A program made the translations under genes and the position numbers. Positions 37,654 to 46,672 of a DNA stretch of 64,000 nt are shown one piece after another. The notes under the pieces were generated by a model. The model did not search any database. It was not told where the DNA came from and saw only the letters and a list, made by a program, of their open reading frames with translations. Origin of the DNA: Firmicutes bacterium HGW-Firmicutes-9 (lineage in GTDB: Bacteria > Bacillota > Clostridia > Christensenellales > CAG-138); contig PGZM01000002.1 of NCBI GenBank assembly GCA_002841395.1, positions 256,201-320,200 on the forward strand, given 5' to 3'. Within the stretch, counting starts at the first letter, position 1. Each line of letters begins with the position of its first letter.

Positions 37654-39384
37654 ATGTCTCATCCGTATAAAGGGTTCGAACCCAACTGGGTCAAAGGCGA
37701 GTTCCTAAAAGACAGTTACCGTTCGATTTTCAAGTGGGGCGCGCCGCAGGAGATCAAAGCGCCCAGAGAGTCGCTCTACAAACTCATGAAAGAAAAGTTT
37801 CATCTGACGGACGAAGATTTTCGCGGTTATCGTGAGGATGTCGGCTTTGATCAGGTCTCGTTTGATATCCCGATCAAACTGCGTGCACAGGACATAGAGG
37901 CGTTTGCTAAAATCGTAGGAATCGACTATTTGCGCACGGATGATTACGCACGTCTTTCCGTCGCATATGGCAAAACGATGTACGATGTGCTGCGCTTGCG
38001 CAATAAAATCGTAGAAAACGTGCCGGACGCGGTGCTCTATCCCGACACGAAGGAACAGATCGAAGAGATCGTCGCGTATTGCGCAAAGCAAAAAATCCCG
38101 GTCTATGTCTATGGCGGTGGTTCCTCTGTCACGCGCGGCGTCGAATGCGTCAATGGCGGCATTTCGCTCGATCTGCGGATGCGCTTCAACAAAGTGATTG
38201 CGTTTAACGAAATCGACCAGACGATCACTGTAGAAGCAGGCATGAGCGGGCCAAAGCTGGAAGAAACACTCAACAACGCAAAGTCACTCTTTGGCGCAAA
38301 ACGCGCCTATACCTGCGGGCATTTTCCGCAGAGCTTCGAGTATAGTTCCGTCGGTGGCTGGGTGGTGACACGCGGCGCCGGACAAAACTCGACCTATTAT
38401 GGCTGCATCTCGGATATCGTGCTGGCGCAGGAATACGCAACCCCTATCGGCAACATCAAAACCGATAGCTACCCGCGTAAGGCAACGGGAAGCGATCTTG
38501 GTCAAATCCTGATGGGCGGCGAAGGAACCTACGGCGTACTGACGCATGTGACGCTCAAGGTCTTCCGTCACATGCCGGAGACCATCCGCCGATTTTCGTA
38601 CATGTTCAAAGATTGGGAAACGGCGCAGGCGGCCGCGCGCGAGATCATGCAGAGTGAAGCAGGTTTTCCATCGGTGTTTCGCCTATCCGATCCCGAAGAG
38701 ACCAGCGTGATGCTGTATCAGTATGGTGTCATGGATTCGCCACTCAAGCATCTTTTCAAGCTCCGCAACTTCAAGGACAACGAGATGTGTCTCTTCCTTG
38801 GCTTTACAAACGGAGAGAACGGCTTTTCGCGGAATGTTGCAAAAAACGTGCATCGCGTCGCGCGGAAGTTCGGCGGCATGAGCCTGACGGGCTACGTCAC
38901 ACGCGGTTGGGAAAAAGGCCGATTTAACGATCCCTACATGCGCGATACGATGCAGGATTTCGGCATCGTAACCGACACCATGGAGTGCTCTGTCAACTGG
39001 AGCAATATGTCGAAGGTGCATGCCGATGTGCGCGCGTACTGCAAGTCCCGTCCGGACACGATTTGCATGACGCATATGTCGCATGTGTACCCGCAGGGCG
39101 CAAACCTCTACTTTATTTTCCTCATCAAAGAAAGTGACCCGGAGGCTTATAAGCAGTATCACGCGGGTATTCTTTCCGCGATTCAGCAGTCGGGAGCCGC
39201 CATGAGCCACCACCATGGCATCGGCAAGATGTTTGCGCCCTGGCTGGAAGGTTCGCTCGGCAAGAACGAATACGACGTGCTGCGCACGCTGAAGAACCAT
39301 TTCGACCCGGATAACATCATGAATCCAGGTGGAACGCTCGGCTTTGATTTGAAGGAAGATCAGAAGCGTTATCCGACGCGCTAA
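37654..39384 (+). CDS. Alkylglycerone-phosphate-synthase-like FAD-binding oxidase
   Basis: A 576-residue vanillyl-alcohol-oxidase-fold flavoprotein. The PCMH FAD domain spans about residues 125-310 (VYVYGGGSSVTRGVE, then QSFEYSSVGGWVVTRGAGQNS) and a C-terminal FAD-oxidase domain follows. The SSVGGW segment and the late SHHHGIGK histidines match alkyl-DHAP synthases (AGPS), which form the ether bond in ether lipids, better than lactate or glycolate oxidases. Last gene of the flavoprotein operon, with a terminator after it. The reaction is inferred from motifs; a D-2-hydroxyacid dehydrogenase role is the alternative. Confidence 0.82.
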   Translation: MSHPYKGFEPNWVKGEFLKDSYRSIFKWGAPQEIKAPRESLYKLMKEKFHLTDEDFRGYREDVGFDQVSFDIPIKLRAQDIEAFAKIVGIDYLRTDDYARLSVAYGKTMYDVLRLRNKIVENVPDAVLYPDTKEQIEEIVAYCAKQKIPVYVYGGGSSVTRGVECVNGGISLDLRMRFNKVIAFNEIDQTITVEAGMSGPKLEETLNNAKSLFGAKRAYTCGHFPQSFEYSSVGGWVVTRGAGQNSTYYGCISDIVLAQEYATPIGNIKTDSYPRKATGSDLGQILMGGEGTYGVLTHVTLKVFRHMPETIRRFSYMFKDWETAQAAAREIMQSEAGFPSVFRLSDPEETSVMLYQYGVMDSPLKHLFKLRNFKDNEMCLFLGFTNGENGFSRNVAKNVHRVARKFGGMSLTGYVTRGWEKGRFNDPYMRDTMQDFGIVTDTMECSVNWSNMSKVHADVRAYCKSRPDTICMTHMSHVYPQGANLYFIFLIKESDPEAYKQYHAGILSAIQQSGAAMSHHHGIGKMFAPWLEGSLGKNEYDVLRTLKNHFDPDNIMNPGGTLGFDLKEDQKRYPTR

Positions 39385-39391
39385 ACAACCC

Positions 39392-39415
39392 GCCCCGCGC
39401 TTACGCGGGGCTTTT
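39392..39415 (+). terminator. Terminator of the flavoprotein operon
   Basis: GCCCCGCG/CGCGGGGC stem, loop CTTA, then TTTT, beginning 8 bp after the stop. Confidence 0.88.
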
Positions 39416-39526
39416 CATTGCATTGCGAAGGAAGACTGTTTGTGTTAAAGTTTATACAACACATTTCTAGTAACAGACACGAAAATAATTAAGAGAACTA
39501 AACATTTTGGTCAAGGGAGAATCTAT

Positions 39527-39949
39527 ATGCCGTATTTCATTACAGGTGATTGCAACGGTTGCACGGCCTGCGCAAAGCAATGCCCCGTGCTTGCCATCGA
39601 AGGCGTCGCAAAAGAGCGGCACAAGGTGAATATCCGTCGTTGTGTTTCCTGCGGCGTTTGCGGGCGCATCTGCCCGCGCGGCGCAATTCTGGACGGTCAC
39701 GGCAATCTTTGCAAGAGCGTTCCGCGTTCGCAATGGTCGAAGCCCGTCGTCGACACAAAGACGTGCAGCGCCTGCGGCATTTGCGTGACGTGGTGTCGCG
39801 CGGATGCGCTTCGTATCTCGTTGCCGGCATTCCACGGCGATATCCATGTGTTTGCCGAATTATATCAGCCGAACAAATGCGTCGGCTGCGGACTTTGTGA
39901 GGAGAATTGCCCGGTCGGTGCGATCCGGATGGCGGAGGTGCACGCATGA
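39527..39949 (+). CDS. Four-cluster [4Fe-4S] ferredoxin
   Basis: A 140-residue polyferredoxin with four cysteine sets: CNGCTACAKQCP (about residue 9), CVSCGVCGRICP (about 39), CSACGICVTWC (about 80) and CVGCGLCEENCP (about 118). It would carry up to four [4Fe-4S] clusters. Its stop overlaps the start of the aldehyde ferredoxin oxidoreductase gene (ATGA), making it the likely electron partner of that enzyme. ATG at 39527 with AAGGGAG upstream. Confidence 0.93.
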   Translation: MPYFITGDCNGCTACAKQCPVLAIEGVAKERHKVNIRRCVSCGVCGRICPRGAILDGHGNLCKSVPRSQWSKPVVDTKTCSACGICVTWCRADALRISLPAFHGDIHVFAELYQPNKCVGCGLCEENCPVGAIRMAEVHA

Positions 39950-41832
39950 GAACACCAGTATACGCTATCATCGATCTCAATACACGTACAAGCGCACGCT
40001 TCGAAATCGACGAATCCATGTATCGAAAGTACATCGGCGGGAAGATCCTCGGTGCGCGGCTGCTTTACGATCTCACACCTGCGGGTGTCGATCCTCTCGG
40101 GCCTGATGCGGTCGTTATCATCAATACGAGCCCCGCAAACGGTACCGGCGCCCCTTGCTCCAGCCGCTTTAACATGACGTTTAAAAACGTGCTTACCGGC
40201 GGCATCGCGAGCAGCAATTGCGGCGGACAATTCGGTGTGCTGATGAAGCGCGCGGGTTACGACGGAATCATCCTGCGCGGACAAAGCGAAACACCCTGCG
40301 TGATATCGATTGTCGACAAACAGATCACCTTCTCCGACGCAGGTGAGCTCTGGGGCAAGGATACGGAAGAGACACAGAACGCGTTTCCGAAAATTTATGG
40401 AAAACTTGTCATCGGCCCGGCTGGCGAAAACCTTGTCCGCTATGCGGCTGCTGTTTCCGGCGAACGCGTCGCGGGCCGATGCGGCGCAGGCGCGGTGCTC
40501 GGCGCAAAAAAGATCAAGGCAATCGTCGCCTACGGAACGCAACGCCCGTATGTAGCAAAACCGGAAAAGTTTGCGAAGTATGTGAAAAAATGGGTTTCGT
40601 TTTTACGGAATCATCCCATGACCGGCGAAGCATTGCCGAATTACGGCAGCGCGGGTTTGGTAAGCAAGGCGAACGCAACCAACGCTCTGCCTACGCATAA
40701 CTTTAAATACGGTCACTTCAAAGATGCGCAAGCCGTCAGCGGAGAAACGCTCGCGGACAAGTATCTTGTGCGCAACAGCTCCTGCATCTCTTGCCCGATT
40801 CGCTGTGAACGACGCGTGCAGGTGGACGGCAAAGAGGTCAAAGGGCCTGAATACGAGACGTGTGGCTTCTTCGGCCCGAACATCGATTGCATCAGCATGG
40901 AAAACATGCTGCGCCTCAATTATCAATGCGACTTATTGGGCATGGACACAATCTCGCTTGCGTCCTCCATCGCGTTTGCGATGGAACTTAAAGAAAACGG
41001 ACTCGCGGATTTCGGCGTTTCGTTCGGCAACTCGGATAATCTCATCGAGATCGTAGAGAAGATTGCCGCACGCGAAGGCATCTATGGCGAGCTTGCCAAC
41101 GGTTCCAAATGGCTCAGTGAGAAGTACGGCGGCAAAGAATACGCCATGCACAGCAAAGGGCTGGAAATGGCGAGCTACGAGCCGCGCCGTTCGGTCGGTA
41201 TGGGGTTAGGCTATGCAACCAGCAATCGTGGCGGATGCCACCTCAACGGCGGTTATCTTGCGCTGCTGGAGTCCGTCGGTGTTCTTTCGATGGATGCTCT
41301 CTCAACCTCTGCCAAACCTGCGTTTACCGCGTTCTTCCAGAACGCGCTAGAGGCGATCTCGGCCTCCGGCTTCTGCCTCTTCTCCGCGCAATCGTTCGTC
41401 CCTGCCATACTGTTCAAACTTGGGCCGCACCACAAAGTAACACGAGCGGTCGGCAAGATTGCGACGCATATGGGCGGCGGCGTGCGCGCGCTCTTATGGA
41501 TGCTGCCCATTCTTCGCTTTAATTCGCTTTATCTTTTCCCGCATGCAGAGGTGCTGCGATTGGTGACGGGATTGCCGTTCTACACGGGTTCGTTTGTGCA
41601 TCTTGGCGATCGCGGCTATAACATGGAGCGTCTCTATAACTTCCGCGAAGGGTTGACGGGCAAGGACGATTCTCTTCCCGATCGACTGACCAAAATGCCG
41701 CAGGATCCGAACAACCCCAGGACGATTGTCAATCTTGATAAGATGTTGCCCATTTACTATCGTATTCGCGGCTGGAACACGGACGGATCGCCAAGCAAGC
41801 GCACGTTGAGAAAGCTGGGGATTCGCGTATGA
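39946..41832 (+). CDS. Aldehyde ferredoxin oxidoreductase family protein
   Basis: A 628-residue tungsto/molybdopterin enzyme of the AOR family. The N-terminal domain contains TGAPCSSRFNMTFKNVLTGG and GGQFGVLMKRAGYDG. The cluster motif SCISCPIRC (CxxCxxxC) lies near residue 286, with the fourth cysteine in NYQCDLLGMDTISL. It oxidises an aldehyde to an acid, or reduces acids with low-potential ferredoxin. Start ATG at 39946 overlaps the ferredoxin stop; downstream it overlaps a MoaD-like gene by 4 nt. Substrate unknown. Confidence 0.92.
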   Translation: MRTPVYAIIDLNTRTSARFEIDESMYRKYIGGKILGARLLYDLTPAGVDPLGPDAVVIINTSPANGTGAPCSSRFNMTFKNVLTGGIASSNCGGQFGVLMKRAGYDGIILRGQSETPCVISIVDKQITFSDAGELWGKDTEETQNAFPKIYGKLVIGPAGENLVRYAAAVSGERVAGRCGAGAVLGAKKIKAIVAYGTQRPYVAKPEKFAKYVKKWVSFLRNHPMTGEALPNYGSAGLVSKANATNALPTHNFKYGHFKDAQAVSGETLADKYLVRNSSCISCPIRCERRVQVDGKEVKGPEYETCGFFGPNIDCISMENMLRLNYQCDLLGMDTISLASSIAFAMELKENGLADFGVSFGNSDNLIEIVEKIAAREGIYGELANGSKWLSEKYGGKEYAMHSKGLEMASYEPRRSVGMGLGYATSNRGGCHLNGGYLALLESVGVLSMDALSTSAKPAFTAFFQNALEAISASGFCLFSAQSFVPAILFKLGPHHKVTRAVGKIATHMGGGVRALLWMLPILRFNSLYLFPHAEVLRLVTGLPFYTGSFVHLGDRGYNMERLYNFREGLTGKDDSLPDRLTKMPQDPNNPRTIVNLDKMLPIYYRIRGWNTDGSPSKRTLRKLGIRV

Positions 41833-42077
41833 AGACCATCCGTTATTACGCTCCATTGCGCGGTATCATCAAAAAAGAGAGTGAAGAAATAGAACTTTCT
41901 TCCGTAAAAGATGTGCTTCATTACATCGAGAAGACATACGGCAAAGAAGCTTCGGTTTGTGCAAAAAGCGCGCTGATTGTTGTCAATGATTTGAGCATCT
42001 CTTTGCTTCAGGGCGCAAAAACGCCGCTCAACGATGGAGACGTGATAGGTTTTCTCCCCGTGTGCGGCGGCGGCTGA
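41829..42077 (+). CDS. MoaD/ThiS-like ubiquitin-fold protein
   Basis: An 82-residue beta-grasp protein ending in CGGG, the C-terminal di-glycine needed for thiocarboxylation in MoaD-type sulfur carriers. The GDVIGFLPVCGGG end is typical. Its ATG overlaps the AOR stop. It probably supplies sulfur for the dithiolene of the AOR pterin cofactor; translational coupling suggests an AOR-dedicated copy. Confidence 0.88.
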   Translation: MKTIRYYAPLRGIIKKESEEIELSSVKDVLHYIEKTYGKEASVCAKSALIVVNDLSISLLQGAKTPLNDGDVIGFLPVCGGG

Positions 42078-42089
42078 GTTACTACAGTA

Positions 42090-42117
42090 AAAGAGCGACC
42101 TTTAGGGGTCGCTCTTT
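42090..42117. terminator. Bidirectional terminator between the AOR and RCC1 operons
   Basis: AAAGAGCGACC/GGTCGCTCTTT 11-bp stem with loop TTTAGG. T runs are present on both strands, between convergent genes. Confidence 0.9.
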
Positions 42118-42118
42118 T

Positions 42119-43708
42119 TTATGGTTTAGGTGAAGTTTGCGGCTCTTCGATTGCTTCTGGCACAGGCGTAAACAGAACCCATTCCTGCGTGTCGCACTGC
42201 CCCATGTCGCTTGCCCCACGTGATAATACGCGGCCATTTCGCGTAACGCCGACGATGTGCGTCGCGCTAGCGGAGATTGCGACGATGTCCTCCCAATCGG
42301 AAACATCGGGCAAATGCGCAAATGCAAATGCGCGGGCATGCACCTTCCCCGTCTCGTCCAGCGCAAATATGCCGTTTGCTGTGCACTCCACTGAAAGAAT
42401 GTTGACCAGACCAGACACGTCAAGCCCGTTGGAGACGAGCGTTCCATCCGCCTTGAGTCCTGTGCTGTTTGCGGTCGCAGCATCAAGCGAGACCAGATCA
42501 TAATAGTCGCTCGTCACGAGCGTGCTACTGGTCGAGAGCGGTTGGCCGTTCTGCATCACGCCGCACAACGCATAATCGCCGATGGAAAGAGACGCAATGT
42601 CCCGCCATTGTCGCGTGTTCCACGATTGATAACCGGTATTGAGCAGTTCACCGTCGCGCGTGATCGCGAGCGTATTGTATGCGCCTGCGCAGATCGTCGC
42701 GACATCGGTCCACTTGCCGACATCGCACTGGCCATATGTATTCATGCCTGTTGCGACGACCGTTCCATCCGAGCGTAACCCGACTGTGTGATACGCCCCC
42801 GCTGCAACAGCGACGATATCCGTCCATTTGCTTGTATTGCATTGTCCGGAGAGGTTCGAACCCGTCGCAAGAACGGTGCCGGATTCCGTTTGCGCGACAG
42901 TGTGCTTGTATCCTGTTGCGATCATCTGCTGCGGCAAGGCATCGCGCATGGTTTTCAGTCTTGCGCGTTCGGCGAGTTGATCTTCGTCCAACCCTACGAG
43001 AAGCGAGACCAGCTCCCCTGCTCCATCATTTTGCGAGAGCGCGGCAGCAGCTTCTTTTGCATAAGCTTCCGCGTTCTCGTAACTGCCGAGCGCATAAAAC
43101 AACCGCATCGCTTCATCGTAATACTCATATTCCAGCCGTTCCAAAGCGTAGGCATAGCTGCAAGCTTTACTCTTCTCTACCGCATCGAGATAATCGCCCA
43201 GTGCGTCATACGTTTGACTGGCTTCCAGGAAATCTCCGTCCGATTCGTAGATCTGCGCAAGTGTGTATCCCGATTTTTGCAGCTGTTCGACAGCGCCGGG
43301 ATAATCCCCCGCCGCCTGATAGAGCGGGATCGCTTCGGCGACCTTGCCGTTACGCGTGTAGGATTCCGCGACACTAAAGTAAAGTTTCTTTTGTAGTTCG
43401 TTCCGCACGTCAGCGTCATCAATTGAGTCGATCACGCGCTCTGCCTGCGTAAAACGATCCTGTGTGATCAGTATTGACGCATAAGAGGATTTGACAGTCA
43501 GGATATTTCGCATCCCCAGCCAACCGATTGCGACAAGTATCACGAGTGCGATTGCGGAGAAAGCGAGCGCACGCCGAACAAACCGTGCATCCGCAACGTT
43601 GGCAACAGGGCCAAGCGGCGCACCCTGCGCGCGCCAGATACGCGTGGTATTTCCCCGCGTGTCGTTTTGACGAAGTATTTCGTGTTTGTTGCCGTTTTGT
43701 TCGCTCAT
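42119..43708 (-). CDS. Membrane-anchored protein with TPR-like and RCC1-like repeats
   Basis: A 529-residue protein. One membrane helix (residues about 46-68, ALAFSAIALVILVAIGWLGM) follows a cytoplasmic N-terminus. Residues about 75-250 are helical repeats with TPR-like periodicity (AEAIPLYQAAGDYPGAVEQL, EASQTYDALGDYLDAVE). Residues about 260-510 are RCC1-type blades (HTVGLRSDGTVVATGMNTYGQCDVGKW). It is the last gene of the MBOAT/DHHW operon; its ATG lies 1 nt after the DHHW stop. A scaffold or sensor role in surface polymer modification is only inference. Confidence 0.82.
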   Translation of the reverse strand: MSEQNGNKHEILRQNDTRGNTTRIWRAQGAPLGPVANVADARFVRRALAFSAIALVILVAIGWLGMRNILTVKSSYASILITQDRFTQAERVIDSIDDADVRNELQKKLYFSVAESYTRNGKVAEAIPLYQAAGDYPGAVEQLQKSGYTLAQIYESDGDFLEASQTYDALGDYLDAVEKSKACSYAYALERLEYEYYDEAMRLFYALGSYENAEAYAKEAAAALSQNDGAGELVSLLVGLDEDQLAERARLKTMRDALPQQMIATGYKHTVAQTESGTVLATGSNLSGQCNTSKWTDIVAVAAGAYHTVGLRSDGTVVATGMNTYGQCDVGKWTDVATICAGAYNTLAITRDGELLNTGYQSWNTRQWRDIASLSIGDYALCGVMQNGQPLSTSSTLVTSDYYDLVSLDAATANSTGLKADGTLVSNGLDVSGLVNILSVECTANGIFALDETGKVHARAFAFAHLPDVSDWEDIVAISASATHIVGVTRNGRVLSRGASDMGQCDTQEWVLFTPVPEAIEEPQTSPKP

Positions 43709-43709
43709 G

Positions 43710-45050
43710 TCAGTTAATATTTCCCGGCATCAGTTTGTTGAGGTAGATGGAGCCGATTCCGTTTGTCTCCGAAAGTACGATATAGATATCGTCGATGGAG
43801 AGCCTGCGGACATAATCCTTCACGCCGGCGCGGGCGTCTGCTCGGGTGTAATACTCATCCCGAAAATCAACCATGTATACATCGTCATAATACGGCAGGA
43901 GGAACGGTGCGATGCTGTTGCCGAACGAGTCGCAGACCATCAGCATGTTCCGGCCTGTATGATATCCACTCTCCAGCACGCGATATGGGCCGGAAGTTCC
44001 GCCTAGAAACACAAGATAGTTGGTCTGCGTATCGTCGATAACAGGAAGTTGATTTTTCTTATATGCGTTGGAAACGCGGAACGATTCCGCCGGAAGCAGC
44101 GGATAGAACACCTCAATCTCATCTGCAAGTTCCTTCAGCTTCGCATTACGGCCGTGCAGATAGATGGAACCCAGATATCCGTCGATCGTTTTCTGTTGAT
44201 AATCCGAAAGCGGGATCGTCTGATAACCATCGCCTTTCAGCATAGCGTCCGCCGCGAGATATGCCCCGCGTGCGGTCCAATGATGATCGGTGCGGAAATA
44301 GATGTATTCTCCATCGAGAATCGCGCTCTGGAACAACTCGTACGGGTTATAGACCTGAACATTGCTGGATAAAAGCGTCTCTAGCGCTGTTTCCATCTCG
44401 CTCGACCAACCGCTTTCTGTGTCCAGATGGAGCGCAAACTTGTTGACGGTTTGTGCACGCGGTACAAGCATCACATGAACGGTTCCGCCGACCGGCAAGA
44501 GTCCCGCATAGGTGTTGATCACATCGGCAGCTTTCTGAATATCTTCTTTTGTGTATGTAAACAGCGCGTCTTTTGTGCCGTCTTTGTGCTCAAGCCAAAC
44601 GCGCGCGACATCGCCCGTGACAGTCTCGTCCGATGTTAAAGGCGTTTCTCCGTCAATCGTTTCCTGCGTAATCTCTTGTGCTGTAATCTCTGTTAGCTCT
44701 TCCGCAGTCTCCGTTTGGGCGTCCTCAATCTGCGGAACAAACACCTCTTCCCCTTCTTCGTTGAGCAGGTCATCAACCGTCAACGCAGAGAACAGATGCT
44801 TGAGCGAATTCATGCCGTCTACGATATCGGATCGCAGAAAGAACTGGTCAGTTAAAAAGCTCTCAAACTGCTCGCTGATCTCGCCCTTCTGCATCGATTC
44901 CAGTGAGAGCTGCGGCATTCCAGCAAGCGTTCGGTTCTCCTGCTCAGAGACAATAGGTGTTCGGTTTGCAAACAGGAGCATGCACACGCCGATTACGCCG
45001 CAGAGGATGATCCACCAAAGCGTCACGAGAAACGAAAGTTTTCTTCGCAT
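43710..45050 (-). CDS. DHHW family (AlgX/AlgJ-like) exported protein
   Basis: A 446-residue protein with an N-terminal membrane anchor (residues about 8-28) and an SGNH/AlgX-like extracellular domain. The family motif RTDHHWTARGAYLAADAM is near residue 259, and VCDSFGNSIAPFLLPYYD further on resembles an SGNH serine block. An acidic low-complexity stretch rich in E, T and D lies at residues about 98-145. DHHW proteins work with MBOAT acyltransferases to O-acetylate exported polysaccharides. The MBOAT gene is directly upstream. Confidence 0.88.
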   Translation of the reverse strand: MRRKLSFLVTLWWIILCGVIGVCMLLFANRTPIVSEQENRTLAGMPQLSLESMQKGEISEQFESFLTDQFFLRSDIVDGMNSLKHLFSALTVDDLLNEEGEEVFVPQIEDAQTETAEELTEITAQEITQETIDGETPLTSDETVTGDVARVWLEHKDGTKDALFTYTKEDIQKAADVINTYAGLLPVGGTVHVMLVPRAQTVNKFALHLDTESGWSSEMETALETLLSSNVQVYNPYELFQSAILDGEYIYFRTDHHWTARGAYLAADAMLKGDGYQTIPLSDYQQKTIDGYLGSIYLHGRNAKLKELADEIEVFYPLLPAESFRVSNAYKKNQLPVIDDTQTNYLVFLGGTSGPYRVLESGYHTGRNMLMVCDSFGNSIAPFLLPYYDDVYMVDFRDEYYTRADARAGVKDYVRRLSIDDIYIVLSETNGIGSIYLNKLMPGNIN

Positions 45051-45089
45051 GCGATTGCTCCTTTCTAAAAAAGTAGGAATTGAAATTGC

Positions 45090-46514
45090 TTAGAATCGGA
45101 AATATAAAAACGGGTTATAGCTATCCGAAACGAGGTTCATAATACTCAGCGCAACGCCTAGTGTGAGCAAAACAACGGACAAAAGCTGCGCCGAGCGTTG
45201 CAGTCGAATCCGTTGGCGCATGAATCGCTCCAACGCGGGCAAAATCGGCAGGCAAAGCACACAGGCAATCACCGGCAGAACCGTATAGGTGCGCAGCGCA
45301 TAGAGCGTCTGCGTGTCCATCCACCCAACAAACGAAATAGCCGCGCCATCTTTCACGACGCCAAACATCGCAAACAGCTGCCGCGCGCACGATGTTAGAT
45401 CCGTCTGATAGAACAATGCCCATCCGATCAGAACGGCAAGCAATGTCAACGCAATTCCAACCGGGCGCGGCGTGCGTTTCACTACGTACTTAAATGTACC
45501 GTGCTCCAGCGCGATGAGGATTCCATAGTAGAGTCCCCACAGAACGAAGTTCCAGCTCGCGCCATGCCAAAGGCCGGTCAACGACCAGACGAAAAGCAGG
45601 TTGAACGTTGTGCGATACTTTCCTTTGCGGCTGCCACCCAACGGAAAGTAAACATATTCGCGGAAAAAGTGTCCAAGCGATATATGCCATCTGCGCCAGA
45701 ATTCGGATACGGAACTCGAGATATATGGATAGCGAAAATTCTCGTGATAGCGAAAACCGAGCACGCGACCGAGACCGATCGCCATATCGGAATACGCCGA
45801 GAAATCGAAGTAAATCTGTAATGCGAAAATCAGACTCGTCAGCCACCCTGCCGACACAGAAGCGCCGGCATCCGGCAATGTGGAGAGCATCTCTCCAAGA
45901 ATGTTTGCGATCAATACCTTCTTGCATAACCCGATCGCAAAGCGGCGCATGCCGCCTGTGAAATCGTCCAGCGAAGTGCGGCGCTCAGCCAACTCGTACT
46001 CGATATCCGCATACTGCACGATGGGGCCTGCAATCAATTGCGGGAAGCAGGAAACATACAACAGCAGACGCGAAAAGTTTTTTTGCACGCGCACATTGCC
46101 GCGGTAAGCATCGACCACGTACGAAATCGCCTGAAACGTAAAGAACGAGATACCGATGGGAAGCCTGGGCGCTTGCATGGTATAGCTTACGCCAAACAGG
46201 CCAAGAATCTGGTTCGTGAAGAACGCCGCATACTTAAAATAGACGAGCGCCGCAAGCGCGACGATAATCGTAAGCGTAAATAAAACGCGCTTCCAGGCCT
46301 GTGACTTTGCCGCGTGAAACGCCAACGTGCCCAGATAAACAGAAAGTGTGACGAACACCATGACGAGAACGAATACAGGCTCTCCCCAGGCGTAAAAGAA
46401 CAGCGAACCAAGCAGCAAAACGGCATTGCGGAGCGGAATGCTGCGGCAAGCAAAATAGACCGCAAGCAACGCGGGCAAAAACAGCAGCAGAAATGTCAGG
46501 CTCGAAAATACCAT
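45090..46514 (-). CDS. MBOAT family O-acyltransferase (AlgI-like)
   Basis: A 474-residue integral membrane protein with about ten to twelve helices. Family motifs include ISFFTFQAISYVVDAYRG, the ISLGHFFREYVYFPLGGSRKG segment, and the active-site region LTGLWHGASWNFVLWGLYYG with the conserved histidine. It transfers acyl groups across the membrane for polymer O-acetylation, together with the DHHW protein encoded 39 nt downstream. A TATAAT lies only 6 bp before the ATG with no ribosome site between, suggesting a leaderless message. Confidence 0.92.
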   Translation of the reverse strand: MVFSSLTFLLLFLPALLAVYFACRSIPLRNAVLLLGSLFFYAWGEPVFVLVMVFVTLSVYLGTLAFHAAKSQAWKRVLFTLTIIVALAALVYFKYAAFFTNQILGLFGVSYTMQAPRLPIGISFFTFQAISYVVDAYRGNVRVQKNFSRLLLYVSCFPQLIAGPIVQYADIEYELAERRTSLDDFTGGMRRFAIGLCKKVLIANILGEMLSTLPDAGASVSAGWLTSLIFALQIYFDFSAYSDMAIGLGRVLGFRYHENFRYPYISSSVSEFWRRWHISLGHFFREYVYFPLGGSRKGKYRTTFNLLFVWSLTGLWHGASWNFVLWGLYYGILIALEHGTFKYVVKRTPRPVGIALTLLAVLIGWALFYQTDLTSCARQLFAMFGVVKDGAAISFVGWMDTQTLYALRTYTVLPVIACVLCLPILPALERFMRQRIRLQRSAQLLSVVLLTLGVALSIMNLVSDSYNPFLYFRF

Positions 46515-46518
46515 AGGC

Positions 46519-46549
46519 GTATTATATCACAAGCAAATTCGCGGATAAA
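46519..46549 (-). promoter_or_regulatory. Extended -10 promoter abutting the MBOAT start
   Basis: On the minus strand TGATATAAT has its TATAAT at 46521-46526, ending 6 bp before the ATG (46512-46514). The -35 region (TTTATC) is poor. Transcription would begin at or next to the start codon. Confidence 0.5.
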
Positions 46550-46633
46550 GAAAGCGCAACAAGTCGAGTTGTAAACGAATCAAAAATGTGTATCGTTCAC
46601 ACATTCTTGGCGTATGGATTGTTGTTGTCTTTG

Positions 46634-46642
46634 TGCTATAAT
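46634..46642 (+). promoter_or_regulatory. Extended -10 promoter of the serine hydrolase gene
   Basis: TGCTATAAT (TG at 46634-46635, TATAAT at 46637-46642), 30 bp before the ATG at 46673; no good -35 hexamer at 17 bp. Confidence 0.55.
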
Positions 46643-46672
46643 GCATATTGATCAAACATGAGGAGCGGCCAG

